Shown here one piece after another: positions 18,715 through 27,798 of a stretch of 64,000 bases of DNA (the stretch's first letter is position 1; each line of letters opens with the position of its first letter). A program made the translations under genes and the position numbers. The notes under the pieces were generated by a model that was not told the DNA's origin, ran no database searches, and worked only from the letters and a program-made list of their open reading frames with translations. The DNA is from Sphaerisporangium sp. (lineage in GTDB: Bacteria > Actinomycetota > Actinomycetes > Streptosporangiales > Streptosporangiaceae). Location of the stretch: contig JAOPYI010000115.1 in NCBI GenBank assembly GCA_025964675.1, positions 25,221 through 89,220 of the forward strand, in the 5' to 3' direction.

Positions 18715-18724
18715 TGTCCTGACA
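18715..18724. promoter_or_regulatory. IolR-like operator
   Basis: TGTCCTGACA is a TGTC-N2-GACA palindrome directly upstream of the iol -35. It fits the Corynebacterium glutamicum IolR motif KGWCHTRACA (recalled from the literature) at all ten positions. No iolR gene is in the window. Confidence 0.5.
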
Positions 18725-18778
18725 TTCAGACCAACCATGGTGAGGGCCGTTCGTGACGAGCCGCGCCTCCAGATGAGG

Positions 18779-18818
18779 CGAGCCCGGACATCCACGTGGA
18801 GAGAGATGTCCGGGCTCG
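18779..18818 (-). terminator. Terminator hairpin downstream of the 18835 gene
   Basis: A perfect 14-bp stem (18779-18792 with 18805-18818) and 12-nt loop, 17 nt past the stop of the small membrane protein gene. It is GC-rich without a T-tract, as usual for actinobacterial terminators. It also insulates the iol promoter from that gene. Confidence 0.7.
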
Positions 18819-18834
18819 CAGGGTGGGACGAGGA

Positions 18835-19173
18835 TCACCACCACCGCGCCCGCCCCGGCAGGGCGTGCTTCTCCTCGTGAGTGCCGACCGGCCGGAGGTC
18901 GTCGCCCGCCATCTCCCGGCTGGTCCACTCGGGATGCTCGCCCCCACCCCGCTCGGCGGGGCCGGCGGCTTGGCCGCCCTCGATCCCGCCGGCGCGCGGC
19001 CCGGCGCCGGTGAGCTCGTGCCCGGGCGGGGCGTGCCTCGCGTCGGGGCTCACCGGCCACTGGGCGTGCTCGCCCCTGATGCCGCACAGGACGATGGCGA
19101 CGAGCGAGACTCCCAAGGCCGAGATGACCACCAGTACCCCGAGCACGACGACGACGATGAGGCCCGGATCCAT
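18835..19173 (-). CDS. Small single-pass membrane protein, unknown function
   Basis: 112 residues. The N-terminus is one hydrophobic segment (about residues 4-28, GLIVVVVLGVLVVISALGV...) followed by a hydrophilic Gly/Pro/His/Arg-rich tail. ATG 19173 is preceded by GGGGGA; the open frame runs upstream to 19335, but that part reads as non-coding. I do not recognise a family. It is divergent from fumA, and its transcript probably ends at the hairpin at 18779-18818. Confidence 0.6.
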   Translation of the reverse strand: MDPGLIVVVVLGVLVVISALGVSLVAIVLCGIRGEHAQWPVSPDARHAPPGHELTGAGPRAGGIEGGQAAGPAERGGGEHPEWTSREMAGDDLRPVGTHEEKHALPGRARWW

Positions 19174-19367
19174 GATTTCCCCCGATCTTGGATGCGTGCG
19201 TACTTTCATTATCGAACGGCTACATAAAGGACTTCGACCCTCGAATGACCCGGGGATGTCACCTCTCACCCATGATTCGTCAAAGACCGCACAGCCCCGC
19301 GTCAGGGGAAGGTCACCCCGAGCCGTACCCTGCACAGGACCGCCACGATTACGGAGGAGCGAAGGCG

Positions 19368-21023
19368 ATGCCCGAGTTCGACTACACCGACCTGCTTCCG
19401 CTGGGACCGGATGAGACGGAATACCGTCTGATCACGGCGGAGGGGGTGCGGAAGGTCGAGGCGGCGGGCCGCACGTTCCTCGAGGTTGATCCCGAGGCGC
19501 TGCGCCTGCTCACCAAGACCGCGGTTCACGATATTTCCCACTATCTGCGGTCGTCCCACCTCGCCCAGCTCCGGAAGATCATCGATGACCCCGAGGCGAG
19601 CGGCAACGACAGGTTCGTGGCCCTCGACCTGCTCAAGAACGCCGGCATCTCAGCCGGCGGGGTCCTGCCCATGTGCCAGGACACCGGCACCGCGATCGTG
19701 ATGGGCAAGCGCGGCCGCCACGTGCTGACGGACGGCGCCGACGCCGAGCACATCTCGCGCGGCGTCTACGACGCCTACACCGAGCTGAACCTGCGCTACT
19801 CGCAGTTGGCCCCTCTGACCATGTGGGAAGAGAAGAACACCGGCAGCAACCTCCCCGCCCAGATCGAGCTGTACGCCGAGGACCCGCACGGCCACCCTGA
19901 CGAGTACAAGCTGCTGTTCATGGCCAAGGGCGGCGGCAGCGCCAACAAGTCGTTCCTCTACCAGGAGACCAAGGCCGTACTCAACGAGAAGCGGATGCTC
20001 CAGTTCCTTGAGGAGAAGATCCGCTCGCTCGGCACCGCGGCGTGCCCTCCGTACCACCTGGCGGTCGTCGTGGGCGGCACCAGCGCCGAGTTCGCGCTGA
20101 AGACCGCGAAGTACGCCTCAGCGCGCTACCTCGACTCGATCCCCACGGAAGGCTCGCCTTCGGGCCACGGGTTCCGCGACCTGGAGCTGGAGAAGAAGGT
20201 GTTCGAGCTCACCCAGAAGCTCGGCATCGGCGCGCAGTTCGGCGGCAAGTACTTCTGCCACGACGTGCGGGTGATCCGGCTCCCCCGGCACGGCGCCTCG
20301 TGCCCTGTGGCCATCGCCGTCTCGTGCAGCGCCGACCGGCAGGCCCTCGCAAAGATCACGCCGGAGGGCGTCTTCCTGGAGAAGCTGGAGACCGACCCGG
20401 CCCGCTTCCTGCCCGACACCACCGGCGAGCACCTGTCGGGCGACGTGGTCTCCATCAACCTCAACCGGCCCATGGCCGACATCCTGGCCGAGCTGGCGCG
20501 CTACCCCGTCAAGACGCGGCTCTCGCTGACCGGCCCGCTCGTCGTCGCCAGGGACATCGCGCACGCCAAGATCGCCGAGCGGCTCGACGCGGGCGAGGAG
20601 ATGCCGCAGTACCTCAAGGACCACGCCGTCTACTACGCCGGACCTGCCAAGACGCCGCAAGGGTACGCCTCCGGATCCTTCGGCCCGACGACCGCCGGCC
20701 GCATGGACTCCTACGTCGAGCGCTTCCAGGCCGAGGGCGGATCCCTGATCATGCTGGCCAAGGGCAACCGCTCCAAGCAGGTCACCGAGGCCTGTCACAA
20801 GCACGGCGGCTTCTACCTCGGCTCCATCGGCGGCCCGGCCGCACGGCTCGCCCAGGACTGCATCAGGAAGGTGGAAATCCTGGAGTACCCGGAGCTCGGC
20901 ATGGAGGCCGTCTGGAAGATCGAGGTGGAGGATTTCCCGGCTTTCATCGTGGTCGACGACAAGGGGGCCGACTTCTTTGAAGACGCGGCTGGTCCCGTGC
21001 TGACCATCGGTCGCCGAACCTGA
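19368..21023 (+). CDS. fumA: Fumarate hydratase, class I ([4Fe-4S])
   Basis: 551 residues. A single-chain class I fumarase: the N-terminal alpha domain has [17 protein letters not shown] (cluster Cys) and [25 protein letters not shown]; the C-terminal beta domain has [35 protein letters not shown] and the [13 protein letters not shown] motif. The ATG at 19368 follows GGAGGAG. The frame is open upstream to 19188, but that stretch lacks family similarity. A second, unrelated fumarase (fumC) lies 3.8 kb downstream. Confidence 0.94.
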   Translation: MPEFDYTDLLPLGPDETEYRLITAEGVRKVEAAGRTFLEVDPEALRLLTKTAVHDISHYLRSSHLAQLRKIIDDPEASGNDRFVALDLLKNAGISAGGVLPMCQDTGTAIVMGKRGRHVLTDGADAEHISRGVYDAYTELNLRYSQLAPLTMWEEKNTGSNLPAQIELYAEDPHGHPDEYKLLFMAKGGGSANKSFLYQETKAVLNEKRMLQFLEEKIRSLGTAACPPYHLAVVVGGTSAEFALKTAKYASARYLDSIPTEGSPSGHGFRDLELEKKVFELTQKLGIGAQFGGKYFCHDVRVIRLPRHGASCPVAIAVSCSADRQALAKITPEGVFLEKLETDPARFLPDTTGEHLSGDVVSINLNRPMADILAELARYPVKTRLSLTGPLVVARDIAHAKIAERLDAGEEMPQYLKDHAVYYAGPAKTPQGYASGSFGPTTAGRMDSYVERFQAEGGSLIMLAKGNRSKQVTEACHKHGGFYLGSIGGPAARLAQDCIRKVEILEYPELGMEAVWKIEVEDFPAFIVVDDKGADFFEDAAGPVLTIGRRT

Positions 21024-21103
21024 CGAAATCTGACGGAAGATCTCAACAGATAATCGGCATGGCCTCTACAGGCGGCGATAAACAAATCGGTAAGCTGCCA
21101 CCC

Positions 21104-22315
21104 ATGCGCGCCCCGTCCGGATACGAGCTAGCCTCGCGTTACCGGCTTGTAGAGCCGGTCGGCCGCGGCGGCATGGGCACCGTCTGGCGCGCGCACGACA
21201 ACCTTCTCGACCGTGACGTGGCTGTCAAGGAGGTACGCCTCCCGCTGGTCCTCGACGAGGATCTGCGGGCCGAGCTATGCGCCAGGACCGAGCGCGAGGC
21301 CCGGGCGACCGCCATGGTGGCCCACCCTTCGGTGATCACGATCTTCGACGTCGTCACCGAGGACGACCGCCCCTGGATCGTCATGGAGCTCCTCCACGCC
21401 CGATCGCTGGAGGACCTGATCAAGGAGCACGGGCCGCTTCCCCCGCGCCGCGTGGCCGAGATCGGCCGCCAGGTGCTCGGCGCGCTGCGAGCCGTGCACG
21501 CCAAGGGCATCCTGCACCGCGACGTGAAGCCGAGCAACGTGCTGGTGACCGAGGACCGCGCGGTTCTCACCGACTTCGGCCTCGCGGCGCTGGAAGGCGA
21601 CGCGTCGATCACCCAGGCCGGCATCGTGCTCGGCTCCGCCGGCTACATCGCACCCGAGCGCGTCCTCGGCGACAAGGCCAGCCCCGGGGCCGACCTGTGG
21701 TCGTTCGGCGCCACTCTCTACACCGCCGTCGAGGGTCGCGGCCTGCACGGCAGGCGTAACGCCGCCGCGGCGCTGGCCGCGCTCACCAGCGGTGAGCCGA
21801 TCCCCATGGAGAAGGCCGGGCCGCTCGCCCCGATCCTGCGGGGCCTGCTCCAGATCGACCCGAACGCCCGGCTCGACGGCATGCGGGCCTCGCTCATGCT
21901 CGCCCGCGTCGCGGCGGGCGGCTCGGCCGAGGAGCCGCTCGGCGGCCCCACTCTCCGCACGGCGGCCCGCCAGCAGGCCCCGGTCGCGCTGGGCGGCGTG
22001 CCGCCGGGGTCACGGGCCACGATGGGCGGCATGGCGCCGCCGCCTCTCACGGCCTCCCACCGAGGGCAGCACCGAGCCGACACCAGGCTCGCCCGCCCGG
22101 TCTACGTCCCGCAGCTCCACGAGCCGACCCCCGTCCCCGCGCCCCGCATGGCCCGCAGGCCCGCCGAAGGGGTGCACCGCAAGCCGTCGGACCCCGCGCC
22201 GGGCCGCCGCCGGGCTCCCCTGAACCCTGAAATCAGTCCGGTAATGCGCCAATTGTCCGATATCGTGCGCATGGTTCTGCCGCGCCGCTTCTGGCCAAAA
22301 AATATGCGTAAGTGA
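21104..22315 (+). CDS. Serine/threonine protein kinase without membrane anchor
   Basis: 403 residues. Hanks-type kinase: glycine loop GRGGMGTVW (about 20-28), VAVKEV lysine (about 41), HRDVKPSNV (about 141-149) and DFGLAALEG (about 159). The activation loop and the APERVLG motif are intact. The tail after about residue 270 is Pro/Ala/Arg-rich, with no membrane segment or sensor domain, so the enzyme should be cytosolic. The start ATG 21104 is preferred because TAAGCT (21091-21096) is 7 nt upstream (leaderless); ATG 21059 is the alternative. A paralogous kinase follows 42 nt downstream. Confidence 0.9.
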   Translation: MRAPSGYELASRYRLVEPVGRGGMGTVWRAHDNLLDRDVAVKEVRLPLVLDEDLRAELCARTEREARATAMVAHPSVITIFDVVTEDDRPWIVMELLHARSLEDLIKEHGPLPPRRVAEIGRQVLGALRAVHAKGILHRDVKPSNVLVTEDRAVLTDFGLAALEGDASITQAGIVLGSAGYIAPERVLGDKASPGADLWSFGATLYTAVEGRGLHGRRNAAAALAALTSGEPIPMEKAGPLAPILRGLLQIDPNARLDGMRASLMLARVAAGGSAEEPLGGPTLRTAARQQAPVALGGVPPGSRATMGGMAPPPLTASHRGQHRADTRLARPVYVPQLHEPTPVPAPRMARRPAEGVHRKPSDPAPGRRRAPLNPEISPVMRQLSDIVRMVLPRRFWPKNMRK

Positions 22316-22357
22316 GGCGAAAGCAATTCGCAAGGCACTATCGCTATCTTCTTACAC

Positions 22358-24763
22358 ATGCCGGAACAGCAGAGGCGGCTGCTCGCCGACAGATACGAGC
22401 TGACCACTCCCCTCGGCCGGGGGACGATGGGCACTGTCTGGCGCGCTCACGACCGCCTCCTCGGCCGCGACGTCGCCGTCAAAGAGATCCGCCAGGACTC
22501 GCGGCTGAGCAAAGAACAACGCGACGAGCTGCGGGAACGCATGATCCGCGAGGGTCGGACCGCCGCGAAGATCGCCCATCCCTCCGTGGCGACCATCCAC
22601 GACGCCATCCTGGTCGACGGCAGCCCGTGGATCATCATGGAGCTGGTCGAGGCCAGGTCCCTGGAGCAGGTGATCGACGAGGAGGGGCCGCTGCCGCCCC
22701 GGCTCGTCGCCGAGATCGGCCTCGACCTGCTGGGAGCGCTCGGCGCCGCCCACGATCTGGGCATCCTGCACCGCGACGTCAAGCCAGGCAACGTGCTCCT
22801 GACCGACACGGGCCGGGTGGTCCTCACCGACTTCGGCATCGCCAAGGCGGCGGGAGACAGCAACATCACCAAGACAGGCATGGTGATCGGGTCCCCTGGT
22901 TACACGGCTCCGGAGCGCGCCCGGGGAGACCACACCGGCCCCGAGTCGGACCTGTGGTCGCTCGGCGCGACGCTGTACTTCGCGGTCGAGGGACGGCCGG
23001 CGTACGAGAGGAACTCGGTCAGCGAGACGCTGGCCGCGTTGATGACCGAGCAGGCCGACCCGGCCACCCAGGCCGGACCGCTCCGCCCGGTGCTCGAAGC
23101 CCTGCTGGATAAGGACTACACCAAGCGCCCCACGAACGCCGAGGCCGTGAGGACGCTGCGCACGATCGCCAAGACCTCCGTCGCCGCGGCCGCCAAGGTC
23201 TTGGGAACCACGGCCACCAAGGTCTCGGAGCCCACAGCTTCCAAGACCTCGAAGCCCGCGACCGCCGAGGGCTCTAAGGCCTCAGCCGCCAAGAACTCCG
23301 GGCCCGCGGCCGCCGCGCCGGTGAAACCCCAGCCCGCCACGCCCGCGAAGGCGCGCCCCGCCCCCAGGCCCGGCCCCGCGGCCAAGCCAGGGGGTGCCCT
23401 CAAGCAGAGCAGTGCCCCTGGACGAGGCGGTGCTGCCAAGCCGGTCACCGGTTCCGGTTCTGCCGCCGGAGTGGAGACCTCCGGGGACGCCGGCTCCGAG
23501 CCGGAGGTGGACCCCAACCAGACGATGATGATCATCCGCCCCAAGGGCGGCCTGCGCATTCCCGGAGTCCAGCCGTCCACGGGGCCCTCAGGCGGCCCCG
23601 CGTCCCCCGCGCGTCCCTCAAACGGCACAGCGTCCCCGTCCCGTCCCTCAAACGGCACAGCCTCCCCCTCGGGGCCTTCCAACGGTCCCGCGGCGGCCTC
23701 GCGTCCCTCGACCGGCCAGGTGACCGCCGCGTCGCCTTCCCCGGCCGACGTCGACGAGGACAGCCAGGCGACCATGGTCGGACGGCTTCCGCCGGTCCCG
23801 GCCCCCGCGCCTGCGGCGTCGCCCGCGCGCGAACGGCCGTACGGCAAGGCGCAGCCCTCCTCGGAACCCGCGAGCGACCGCACCCGGGTCGACCCGAAGC
23901 CGGAACCGGCGCGGGTACCGTTCCAGGCCGGGGCAGCGCAGGCCGCCTTCGCGGCTCCGGCCCGGCCCGCTCCCGCAACGCTCTTCCCCAAGGGGGAGGC
24001 ACCCGACGCCTTGACCGTGATGGACCCGGCGACCCCGGACAACGGGCTGGGCACCGACCTGTTCGCCTTCCAGGGCACGGCCCCGGCCCGGGGCAGCAGT
24101 CCGGCCGGCATGATCATCCTGGTCACCGTCGCCCTGCTCGGGCTGGCGGCCATCATCATGCTCGCCGCCGCCGCGCTCTCGAACAGCGGCTCCGCCACTC
24201 CCACCGGTGCGAAGGCACTGACCGGGAAGGGGTCCGGCGGCGTCACCACGACGTCGACCGTCGAGCCCGGTACCTCCCCCGCCGGTACGCCCGCACCGGG
24301 GTTGCGCCGCTACATCGACAAGACCGGCTTCATCATCGACCTCCCGGCCAAGCTCCGCGGCGTCGCGAAGGGCCACAGTGTCGGGTTCAGCGCAGGCGGG
24401 GACGTCCGCACGGTGCGGATCAGCCGCTCTCCGGGCGGTACGGCGGACGTGCTCGGCGCGGTGAAGTCGGCGGAGGCGCGAGCCGTGGCGGCGGGCACCT
24501 ACCCCGGGTACAAGCTCATCCGACTGAGCGCGACGCGCCCGGCGCCGTACCCCGGGACCGACGTGGCCGACTGGGAGTTCACCTACACCGCGGCCACCGG
24601 CCCGACCCACGTGCTGTCCCGCTGGGTGGCCGTGCCCGGCGGCCCGAGTTACGCGATCTACTGGTCCACCCCGGAGACCACATGGAAGACCCACCGGCCG
24701 CAGCTCGGGGTCGTACTCTCCTCATTCCAGCCGGCCCGCGGGGACACATCCGGCGGCTCGTAG
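22358..24763 (+). CDS. Membrane serine/threonine protein kinase with extracytoplasmic domain
   Basis: 801 residues. The kinase domain is residues 10-270: GRGTMGTVW, VAVKEI, HRDVKPGNV, DFGIAKAAG and APERARG are all present. A ~300-residue Ala/Pro/Lys/Ser linker follows, with a decapeptide repeat, then one membrane helix at about 583-605 and an extracytoplasmic domain to the end with paired beta strands (FIIDLPAKLRG...VGFSAGG...VRTVRISRSPGG). This external domain lacks PASTA repeats and I cannot name its ligand. TATCTT (22345-22350) is 7 nt before ATG 22358, a leaderless arrangement. Confidence 0.92.
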   Translation: MPEQQRRLLADRYELTTPLGRGTMGTVWRAHDRLLGRDVAVKEIRQDSRLSKEQRDELRERMIREGRTAAKIAHPSVATIHDAILVDGSPWIIMELVEARSLEQVIDEEGPLPPRLVAEIGLDLLGALGAAHDLGILHRDVKPGNVLLTDTGRVVLTDFGIAKAAGDSNITKTGMVIGSPGYTAPERARGDHTGPESDLWSLGATLYFAVEGRPAYERNSVSETLAALMTEQADPATQAGPLRPVLEALLDKDYTKRPTNAEAVRTLRTIAKTSVAAAAKVLGTTATKVSEPTASKTSKPATAEGSKASAAKNSGPAAAAPVKPQPATPAKARPAPRPGPAAKPGGALKQSSAPGRGGAAKPVTGSGSAAGVETSGDAGSEPEVDPNQTMMIIRPKGGLRIPGVQPSTGPSGGPASPARPSNGTASPSRPSNGTASPSGPSNGPAAASRPSTGQVTAASPSPADVDEDSQATMVGRLPPVPAPAPAASPARERPYGKAQPSSEPASDRTRVDPKPEPARVPFQAGAAQAAFAAPARPAPATLFPKGEAPDALTVMDPATPDNGLGTDLFAFQGTAPARGSSPAGMIILVTVALLGLAAIIMLAAAALSNSGSATPTGAKALTGKGSGGVTTTSTVEPGTSPAGTPAPGLRRYIDKTGFIIDLPAKLRGVAKGHSVGFSAGGDVRTVRISRSPGGTADVLGAVKSAEARAVAAGTYPGYKLIRLSATRPAPYPGTDVADWEFTYTAATGPTHVLSRWVAVPGGPSYAIYWSTPETTWKTHRPQLGVVLSSFQPARGDTSGGS
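23612..23691 (+). repeat. 30-nt tandem repeat in the kinase linker
   Basis: The 20-nt core CGTCCCTCAAACGGCACAGC occurs at 23612-23631 and 23642-23661, with a degenerate third unit starting near 23671. It encodes the decapeptide RPSNGTASPS in the disordered linker of the membrane kinase. Confidence 0.75.
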
Positions 24764-24778
24764 AGCAAAACTGGAGTC

Positions 24779-26188
24779 ATGCAGGATTTCCGGATCGAAC
24801 ATGACTCGATGGGCGAAGTACGCGTCCCGGCGTCGGCCAAGTGGCGAGCGCAGACGCAACGGGCTGTGGAGAACTTCCCGATATCCGGGCGCGGGCTCGA
24901 ACCGGCCCACATAGCGGCGCTCGGGCTCATCAAGGCCGTGGCCGCGGAGGTGAACGGCGAGCTGGGCGTCCTCGACGCCGACATGGCTGAGGCGATCTCC
25001 GAGGCCGCCACCGACGTCGCCGAGGGAGAGTGGAACGACGAGTTCCCGATCGACGTCTTCCAGACCGGCTCGGGCACCTCGTCCAACATGAACGCCAACG
25101 AGGTGATCGCCACGCTCGCCGAGAAGCGTCTCGGCCGCCCGGTGCACCCCAACGACCATGTCAACGCCTCACAGTCGTCCAACGACGTGTTCCCGTCGTC
25201 GATCCACGTGGCGGCGATGGTCGACGTCGCGTACGAGCTGATCCCGGCGCTCGAGCACCTGGCCATCGCGCTGCGACAGAAGGCGGACGTGTTCGCGAAG
25301 ACGGTCAAGGCGGGGCGCACCCACCTGATGGACGCCACGCCGGTGACGCTCGGCCAGGAGTTCGGCGGTTACGCCACGCAGGTGGAGAACGGCGGCGAAC
25401 GGCTCCGCGCGACGCTGCCCCGGGTCGCCGAGCTGCCCCTGGGTGGCACGGCGGTCGGCACGGGCATCAACACGCCGCCCGGGTTCGCCCAGGGGGTCGT
25501 CCAGAAGCTCAGGGAGGCCACAGGGCTGCCGTTCACCGAGGCGCGGGACCACTTCGAGGCCCAGGGTGCCCGTGACGCGCTCGTCGAGCTGTCCGGCCAG
25601 CTCCGCGTGATAGCCGTGTCCCTCAACAAGATCGCCAATGACCTGCGCTGGATGGGGTCGGGCCCCCGGGCGGGCCTGGGGGAGATCAATCTCCCCGACC
25701 TCCAGCCCGGCTCCTCGATCATGCCGGGCAAGGTGAACCCGGTCGTCCCTGAAGCGGTCTGCATGGTGGCGGCCCAGGTCATCGGGAACGACACGGCGGT
25801 CACGTTCGCGGGGGCGTCCGGAAGCTTCGAGCTCAACGTGATGATGCCGGTCATCGCGAGGAACGTGCTCGAGTCGATCCGCCTGCTGGCCAGCGTGTCC
25901 CGGCTCCTCGCCGACCGGTGCGTCCACCGGATCACCGCCAACACGCAGCGCCTCCGGGAGTACGCCGAGTCCTCGCCGTCGATCGTGACCCCGCTGAACC
26001 GCTACCTCGGGTACGAGGAGGCGGCGAGCATCGTGAAGCAGTCGCTCAAGGAGCGCAAGACCATCAAGGACGTCGTGATCGAACGCGGCCACGTGTCCTC
26101 CGGCAAGCTCACAGAAAAAGAGCTCGACGCGGCTTTGGACGTCCTCGCCATGACCTCGCCGCCCACGCGACGCGACACCACGGACTGA
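24779..26188 (+). CDS. fumC: Fumarate hydratase, class II
   Basis: 469 residues. Cluster-free fumarase/aspartase family. The signature [12 protein letters not shown] begins at about residue 311, with [32 protein letters not shown] and the [20 protein letters not shown] motif. It starts 15 nt after the kinase stop with TGGAG upstream, so it is probably co-transcribed with the kinases. The M. tuberculosis counterpart (Rv1098c) also neighbours glpX. Confidence 0.96.
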   Translation: MQDFRIEHDSMGEVRVPASAKWRAQTQRAVENFPISGRGLEPAHIAALGLIKAVAAEVNGELGVLDADMAEAISEAATDVAEGEWNDEFPIDVFQTGSGTSSNMNANEVIATLAEKRLGRPVHPNDHVNASQSSNDVFPSSIHVAAMVDVAYELIPALEHLAIALRQKADVFAKTVKAGRTHLMDATPVTLGQEFGGYATQVENGGERLRATLPRVAELPLGGTAVGTGINTPPGFAQGVVQKLREATGLPFTEARDHFEAQGARDALVELSGQLRVIAVSLNKIANDLRWMGSGPRAGLGEINLPDLQPGSSIMPGKVNPVVPEAVCMVAAQVIGNDTAVTFAGASGSFELNVMMPVIARNVLESIRLLASVSRLLADRCVHRITANTQRLREYAESSPSIVTPLNRYLGYEEAASIVKQSLKERKTIKDVVIERGHVSSGKLTEKELDAALDVLAMTSPPTRRDTTD

Positions 26189-26225
26189 GGCGGCTTCCGG
26201 GCCTCCGATCACGCCCCGGCGAGGA

Positions 26226-26789
26226 TCACTCGTCGGTGATGAGCCGTCGCACGGCGTCCACGACGGCATGCCTGCGGCGGTCACGATCGGCTGGGTCCTC
26301 CGCACTGAGATCGGGAGGCTTGGAGGCCAGGCCCGTGGCTATCGAGCGGACGAGCCCCAGCAGCTCCAGCGGGGCGTAGCGGCCGGGGAGGACGCCGTCC
26401 CGCTGAGCACGCCGCAGCTCCTCCAGCTTTTTCTCATTGGCCGAGACGATAGTGCGGAGGGGGGCTCCGTCGGGCCTCTCGAGCTGGTACCACGTGGTCA
26501 GGCGCAGCGTCGCGGGGTTGTCCTGGAAGTAGTCGAACAGCATTCCGGCGTAGCCGGGCAGGTCGGTGGCATCGAAGTGGACCTTCTCGAGGAAGGCGGC
26601 GACGTCGGCGGTGTAGACCGCGTCGAAGAGCTGGTCCTTGTTGCCGAAGTAGGCATAGATCATCGCCTTGTTGCATGCCGCGGCCTCGGCGATGCGGTCG
26701 ATCCGGGCTCCCGCGATGCCGAGCGCGGAGAACTCCACGGCCGCCGCCTCCAGCAGCCGCTTCCTCGTGCGATCCGCGTCTCTCGCCAT
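26226..26789 (-). CDS. TetR family regulator divergent from the SDR gene
   Basis: 187 residues. N-terminal HTH at about residues 8-55 (TRKRLLEAAAVEFSALGIAGARIDRIAEAA...AMIYAYFGNKDQLF), then a helical ligand domain. ATG 26789 is 6 nt after TAGGAT (26796-26801 on the plus strand), a leaderless start. A near-palindromic box at 26805-26820 abuts this -10 hexamer and a related box lies before the SDR gene, so it probably represses both itself and the reductase. Confidence 0.9.
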   Translation of the reverse strand: MARDADRTRKRLLEAAAVEFSALGIAGARIDRIAEAAACNKAMIYAYFGNKDQLFDAVYTADVAAFLEKVHFDATDLPGYAGMLFDYFQDNPATLRLTTWYQLERPDGAPLRTIVSANEKKLEELRRAQRDGVLPGRYAPLELLGLVRSIATGLASKPPDLSAEDPADRDRRRHAVVDAVRRLITDE

Positions 26790-26804
26790 TGCGCCATCCT
26801 ACCC

Positions 26805-26820
26805 AACTAACTAGTCAGTT
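26805..26820. promoter_or_regulatory. TetR-type operator box 1
   Basis: AACTAA-CTAG-TCAGTT, symmetrical at 5 of 6 arm positions, next to the TetR gene's -10 hexamer. It shares the right half with box 2. Confidence 0.6.
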
Positions 26821-26856
26821 GACGTCGGCCGGTCCAAAGGGGTTCCATGGAGCTGT

Positions 26857-26872
26857 AACCAACTGGTCAGTT
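26857..26872. promoter_or_regulatory. TetR-type operator box 2
   Basis: AACCAA-CTGG-TCAGTT, 13 of 16 bases identical to box 1 and 52 bp from it (about five helical turns). It lies 18 nt before the SDR start. Confidence 0.6.
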
Positions 26873-26889
26873 AAAAGAGGGAACCACTC

Positions 26890-27798
26890 ATGTCAAAGAC
26901 CTGGCTCATCACCGGCAGCTCGCGCGGCCTGGGACGGGACCTCGCCAAGACCGTCCTCGACAGCGGGGACAACGTGGTCGCCACCGCCCGGCGCCCCGAG
27001 CAACTCGACGACCTCGTGCGGGAGTACGGCGACCGTGTTCGCGCGGTGCAGCTCGACGTCACGGATGCCGCAGCCGCCCGTGCGGCCGTCCAGACGGCGA
27101 TCGACGCGTTCGGAGCGCTGGACGTCGTGGTGAACAACGCCGGGTACGCCAACTCGGCCTCCATCGAGGACACTCCGGACGACGACTTCCGCGCGCAGAT
27201 CGAGACGAACCTGTTCGGCGTCGTCAACGTCACCAAAGCCGCCCTGCCGGTACTGCGCGCGCAGCGATCCGGTCACTTCATCCAGTTCTCGTCCATAGGC
27301 GGACGCGTCGGCGGCACGCCCGGAATGGGCGCGTACCAGACGGCGAAGTTCGCCGTCGAGGGCTTCTCCGAGGTGCTCAGCAACGAGGTGAAGCCCCTGG
27401 GCATCAAGGTCACCATCATCGAGCCCGGCGCGTTCCGCACCGACTGGGGCGGCTCGTCCATGCGCGTCCCGCAGGTGAGCGGCGACTACGACCAGACGGT
27501 CGGCGCGATGAACCGCTTCCGCGAATCCACGGTCGACACCTGGCCGGGCGACCCGGCGCGCGCGGCGAAGGCCGTCACGGACATCGTCCGCCTCGACGAG
27601 CCGCCGCTCCGCCTCCTGCTCGGCTCGGACGCCCTCGCGTACGCCGACAAGGCCTCCAAGTCCCGCGCCGAGGAAGCCGAGAAATGGGCCGACGTCAGCA
27701 GATCCACCGACTTCCCCACCGGCGCGGAGTCCCCTGCGCCGGACATGCGTCCGCCGGGCGGCGTAGCCCCCTATTTCGAAGGAGTGGAGGGTAGGTAG
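26890..27798 (+). CDS. SDR family oxidoreductase
   Basis: 302 residues, NAD(P)-dependent classical short-chain dehydrogenase. The cofactor motif TGSSRGLGRDLAK is at about residues 7-19, NNAGYA at about 80, catalytic Ser in IQFSSIGGRVGG and YxxxK as YQTAKFA. The C-terminal extension is typical of oxidoreductases next to TetR genes. Substrate unknown. AGAGGGA precedes the ATG. The last 28 nt overlap the 3' end of the glycosyltransferase gene on the other strand. Confidence 0.92.
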   Translation: MSKTWLITGSSRGLGRDLAKTVLDSGDNVVATARRPEQLDDLVREYGDRVRAVQLDVTDAAAARAAVQTAIDAFGALDVVVNNAGYANSASIEDTPDDDFRAQIETNLFGVVNVTKAALPVLRAQRSGHFIQFSSIGGRVGGTPGMGAYQTAKFAVEGFSEVLSNEVKPLGIKVTIIEPGAFRTDWGGSSMRVPQVSGDYDQTVGAMNRFRESTVDTWPGDPARAAKAVTDIVRLDEPPLRLLLGSDALAYADKASKSRAEEAEKWADVSRSTDFPTGAESPAPDMRPPGGVAPYFEGVEGR

